A stretch of 51,442 bases of DNA from an uncultured Bacteroidales bacterium (GTDB taxonomy: Bacteria; Bacteroidota; Bacteroidia; Bacteroidales; P3), in NCBI GenBank assembly GCA_905234695.1, contig CAJOHZ010000024.1, forward strand, positions 1 through 51,442. Reading direction: 5' to 3'. Below, piece after piece: positions 49,850 to 51,442 of the stretch. A model generated the notes under the pieces. That model searched no databases. It was not told where the DNA came from and saw only the letters and a program-made list of their open reading frames with translations. A program made the position numbers and the translations under genes. The first letter of the stretch is position 1; each line of letters begins with the position of its first letter.

Positions 49850-50896
49850 ATGAAACAAACCATCGATACCATCCGCTCCCGCCGCAATATCACGTTCTCT
49901 CAGTTGGGCGCTTTGCTCACCACCGGCGACAAGGAGGTGGTGCAGTATCTCTACGACACCGCCCATGCCGAGACGCAACGCGTGTATGGCGACAAGATAT
50001 TCATGCGCGGACTCATCGAACTCACCAACCACTGCAAGAACGACTGCTACTACTGCGGCATCCGCCGCAGCCGCACCGATGTGCACCGCTACCGTCTCAC
50101 CCGCGACGAGGTGCTGGAATGCTGCAAGACCGGTTACGACCTGGGTTTCCGCACCTATGTCATCCAAGGGGGCGAGGACGGCTGGTACGACGACGAGAAG
50201 CTATGCGACATCGTCTCGGCTGTCCGCAAGGGTTACCCCGACTGCGCCATCACCCTCTCCATGGGCGAGCGCAGCCGCGAGAGCTACCAGCGGCTCTATG
50301 ATGCCGGGGCCAACCGCTACCTGCTGCGCCACGAGACTGCCGATGCCACCCACTACGGCCGTCTGCATCCTGCCGACATGTCGTTCGACAACCGCATCCG
50401 CTGCCTGCATGACCTTCGCGAGATAGGCTATCAGGTGGGCTGTGGGTTTATGGTCGGGTCGCCCTACCAAACGGTCGAGACGCTCTACAAAGACCTCCAG
50501 TTCATCCGCTCCTTCCAGCCCCACATGGTGGGCATCGGCCCCTTTGTGCCTGCGGCCGACACCCCCTTTGCCGACCGTCCTGCCGGAAGTGTCGAGACCA
50601 CCCTGCGCCTGCTCTCCATCATCCGACTGCTGCATCCCACCGTGCTGCTGCCCGCCACCACTGCCTTGGGCACCCTGCACCCGCGGGGACGAGAACTGGG
50701 CATTCTGGCCGGAGCCAACGTGGTCATGCCCAACCTCAGCCCCAAGGACCACCGCAAGGACTACAGCCTTTACGACAACAAACTCTGCACCGGCGACGAA
50801 GCCGCCGAATGCCGTGTCTGCCTCGACCGCCGCATCCGCACCACCGGCAGCCACCTCGTCGTCGACCGCGGCGACTACCCCGCCTGCGAGAATTAA
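49850..50896 (+). CDS. hydE: [FeFe]-hydrogenase maturase HydE (radical SAM)
   Basis: A 348-residue radical SAM enzyme of H-cluster assembly. The radical SAM motif CX3CX2C is at C62, C66, C69 (HCKNDCYYC), followed by GGED (about 114-117). The C-terminal CX7CX2C (NKLCTGDEAAECRVC) matches the accessory iron-sulphur site of HydE. ATG 49850 is chosen. An alternative in-frame ATG at 49826 overlaps the GH20 gene and adds eight residues. HydF, HydG and the hydrogenase are not in the window, so hydE stands alone here. It follows the GH20 gene by 7 bp and is probably transcribed with it. Confidence 0.95.
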   Translation: MKQTIDTIRSRRNITFSQLGALLTTGDKEVVQYLYDTAHAETQRVYGDKIFMRGLIELTNHCKNDCYYCGIRRSRTDVHRYRLTRDEVLECCKTGYDLGFRTYVIQGGEDGWYDDEKLCDIVSAVRKGYPDCAITLSMGERSRESYQRLYDAGANRYLLRHETADATHYGRLHPADMSFDNRIRCLHDLREIGYQVGCGFMVGSPYQTVETLYKDLQFIRSFQPHMVGIGPFVPAADTPFADRPAGSVETTLRLLSIIRLLHPTVLLPATTALGTLHPRGRELGILAGANVVMPNLSPKDHRKDYSLYDNKLCTGDEAAECRVCLDRRIRTTGSHLVVDRGDYPACEN

Positions 50897-50917
50897 GATG
50901 CCATTATGCTAAATAGA

Positions 50918-50953
50918 TTGCGCCCCGCAAACCTTTCGGTCTGCGGGGCGCAA
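50918..50953. terminator. Hairpin between convergent genes
   Basis: TTGCGCCCCGCA (50918-50929) pairs with TGCGGGGCGCAA (50942-50953), a 12-bp stem with a 12-nt loop. Without a strong T-run on either side it may act as a stable 3' end for both genes. Confidence 0.75.
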
Positions 50954-50985
50954 CGTTTAGTGTCAGGAGGAGCCTCCCAACAGGC

Positions 50986-51442
50986 TTATTGGACTACCAG
51001 GCGGCGGGTCACTTTCTGGCCGTTGCCAGAGAAGACCACGGTGTAGATGCCGGAGGCCAGCTTGCCGGTGTTGATGCTGAAGATAATGCGGCCGGCAGTC
51101 TGCAGGTGGCTGGTATGCAGGGTGCGTCCCATATTGTCGATGACGGTCACCGCATAGTTGCCGCCGTTGCCCATGTCGACCTTGATATCGGCGCGGGTGG
51201 TGGCGGGGTTGGGGTAGAACTGACCGAATGCCTCTTCTGCCTCCTCAACCTGGGCAATTCCGACGGGATCGCTGCCGTTGCCGCTATCGTCGAGATGGGT
51301 GCGGTTGGCATCGAACAGGAAGGTGATGTCGGTGGCGGGCACAGGGTCGGTATCGAAGTCGTAGAGAGTGCTGTCGAGATAGGCGACGGTGTCGAGTTGT
51401 CCGGTGTAGTAGTAGCTGTAGTAGCCACCCTGGTGGGCCGTC
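50986..51442 (-). CDS. 3' part of a T9SS type A secreted protein (runs off the window)
   Basis: The frame is open to the right edge with no start codon needed inside the window, so only the last 151 residues are visible. The end is a T9SS type A sorting domain (GQFYPNPATTRADIKVDM ... LASGIYTVVFSG ... RRLVVQ). Upstream lie a tyrosine- and aspartate-rich repeat-like stretch and a TDP linker typical of surface proteins. What it does cannot be said. It is read towards hydE, with a hairpin between them. Confidence 0.9.
   Translation of the reverse strand, partial: TAHQGGYYSYYYTGQLDTVAYLDSTLYDFDTDPVPATDITFLFDANRTHLDDSGNGSDPVGIAQVEEAEEAFGQFYPNPATTRADIKVDMGNGGNYAVTVIDNMGRTLHTSHLQTAGRIIFSINTGKLASGIYTVVFSGNGQKVTRRLVVQ

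Noticed and set aside
1..51442. CRISPR arrays, rRNA or tRNA genes, transposases, integrases
   Set aside because: No regularly spaced repeats, no rRNA or tRNA-like sequence and no transposase or integrase motif were seen on reading both strands. Small or divergent tRNAs cannot be excluded without a covariance search.

Overview
The window is bacterial chromosome from a member of the Bacteroidales (phylum Bacteroidota). The evidence is promoters of the TAnnTTTG type, type IX secretion (T9SS) sorting domains of both the A and B kinds, lipoboxes followed by short acidic or cysteine-rich tails, DUF1599 and DUF4293 genes, and a folP-cdaA pair. I cannot name the species. No rRNA, tRNA, CRISPR array or transposase gene was seen.

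Layout. (1) Positions 1 to about 7,000 are clearly AT-richer than the rest and look like an accessory island. They hold a three-gene set (a membrane protein with an HNH-like nuclease motif, a tail-anchored coiled-coil protein and a small PH-like protein), then two Sel1-repeat genes around an unrecognised gene. This second cassette is bracketed by copies of a 20-bp direct repeat. (2) 7,000-8,750: an AAA/DUF234 ATPase with a tandem palindromic operator candidate, and a small cysteine-containing membrane protein. (3) 8,880-14,290, minus strand: an M16 peptidase, diadenylate cyclase cdaA, dihydropteroate synthase folP and an outer-membrane barrel. (4) 14,400-25,850, plus strand: DUF1599, a DoxX/MauE-like protein and DUF4293, then tsaE, rsfS, ftsH, cdsA, psd and a pseudouridine synthase (tRNA/ribosome maturation, membrane proteolysis, phospholipid synthesis), ending in a gingipain-like C25 peptidase with a T9SS signal. 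(5) 26,000-34,630: a short arginine decarboxylase, a very large T9SS type B surface protein, an FKBP lipoprotein, and a lipoprotein/sugar-transferase pair. (6) 34,660-42,025: a GHKL ATPase and a phosphoesterase, a complete TolC-HlyD-MacB efflux operon, an EamA transporter and a secreted protein. (7) 42,050-46,270: ftsK, then a compact cassette of three related mini-lipoproteins and a MauE/DoxX-thioredoxin fusion. (8) 46,300-51,442: a Wzx-like flippase, a GH20 lipoprotein with a changed catalytic pair, hydE, and the 3' end of a T9SS type A protein that runs off the window.

The two best candidates for undescribed biology are the CxC mini-lipoprotein/MauE-thioredoxin cassette (44,594-46,267), which looks like an envelope thiol-redox device, and the HNH/coiled-coil/PH-like membrane module (133-3,296), which looks like a defence or conflict system.
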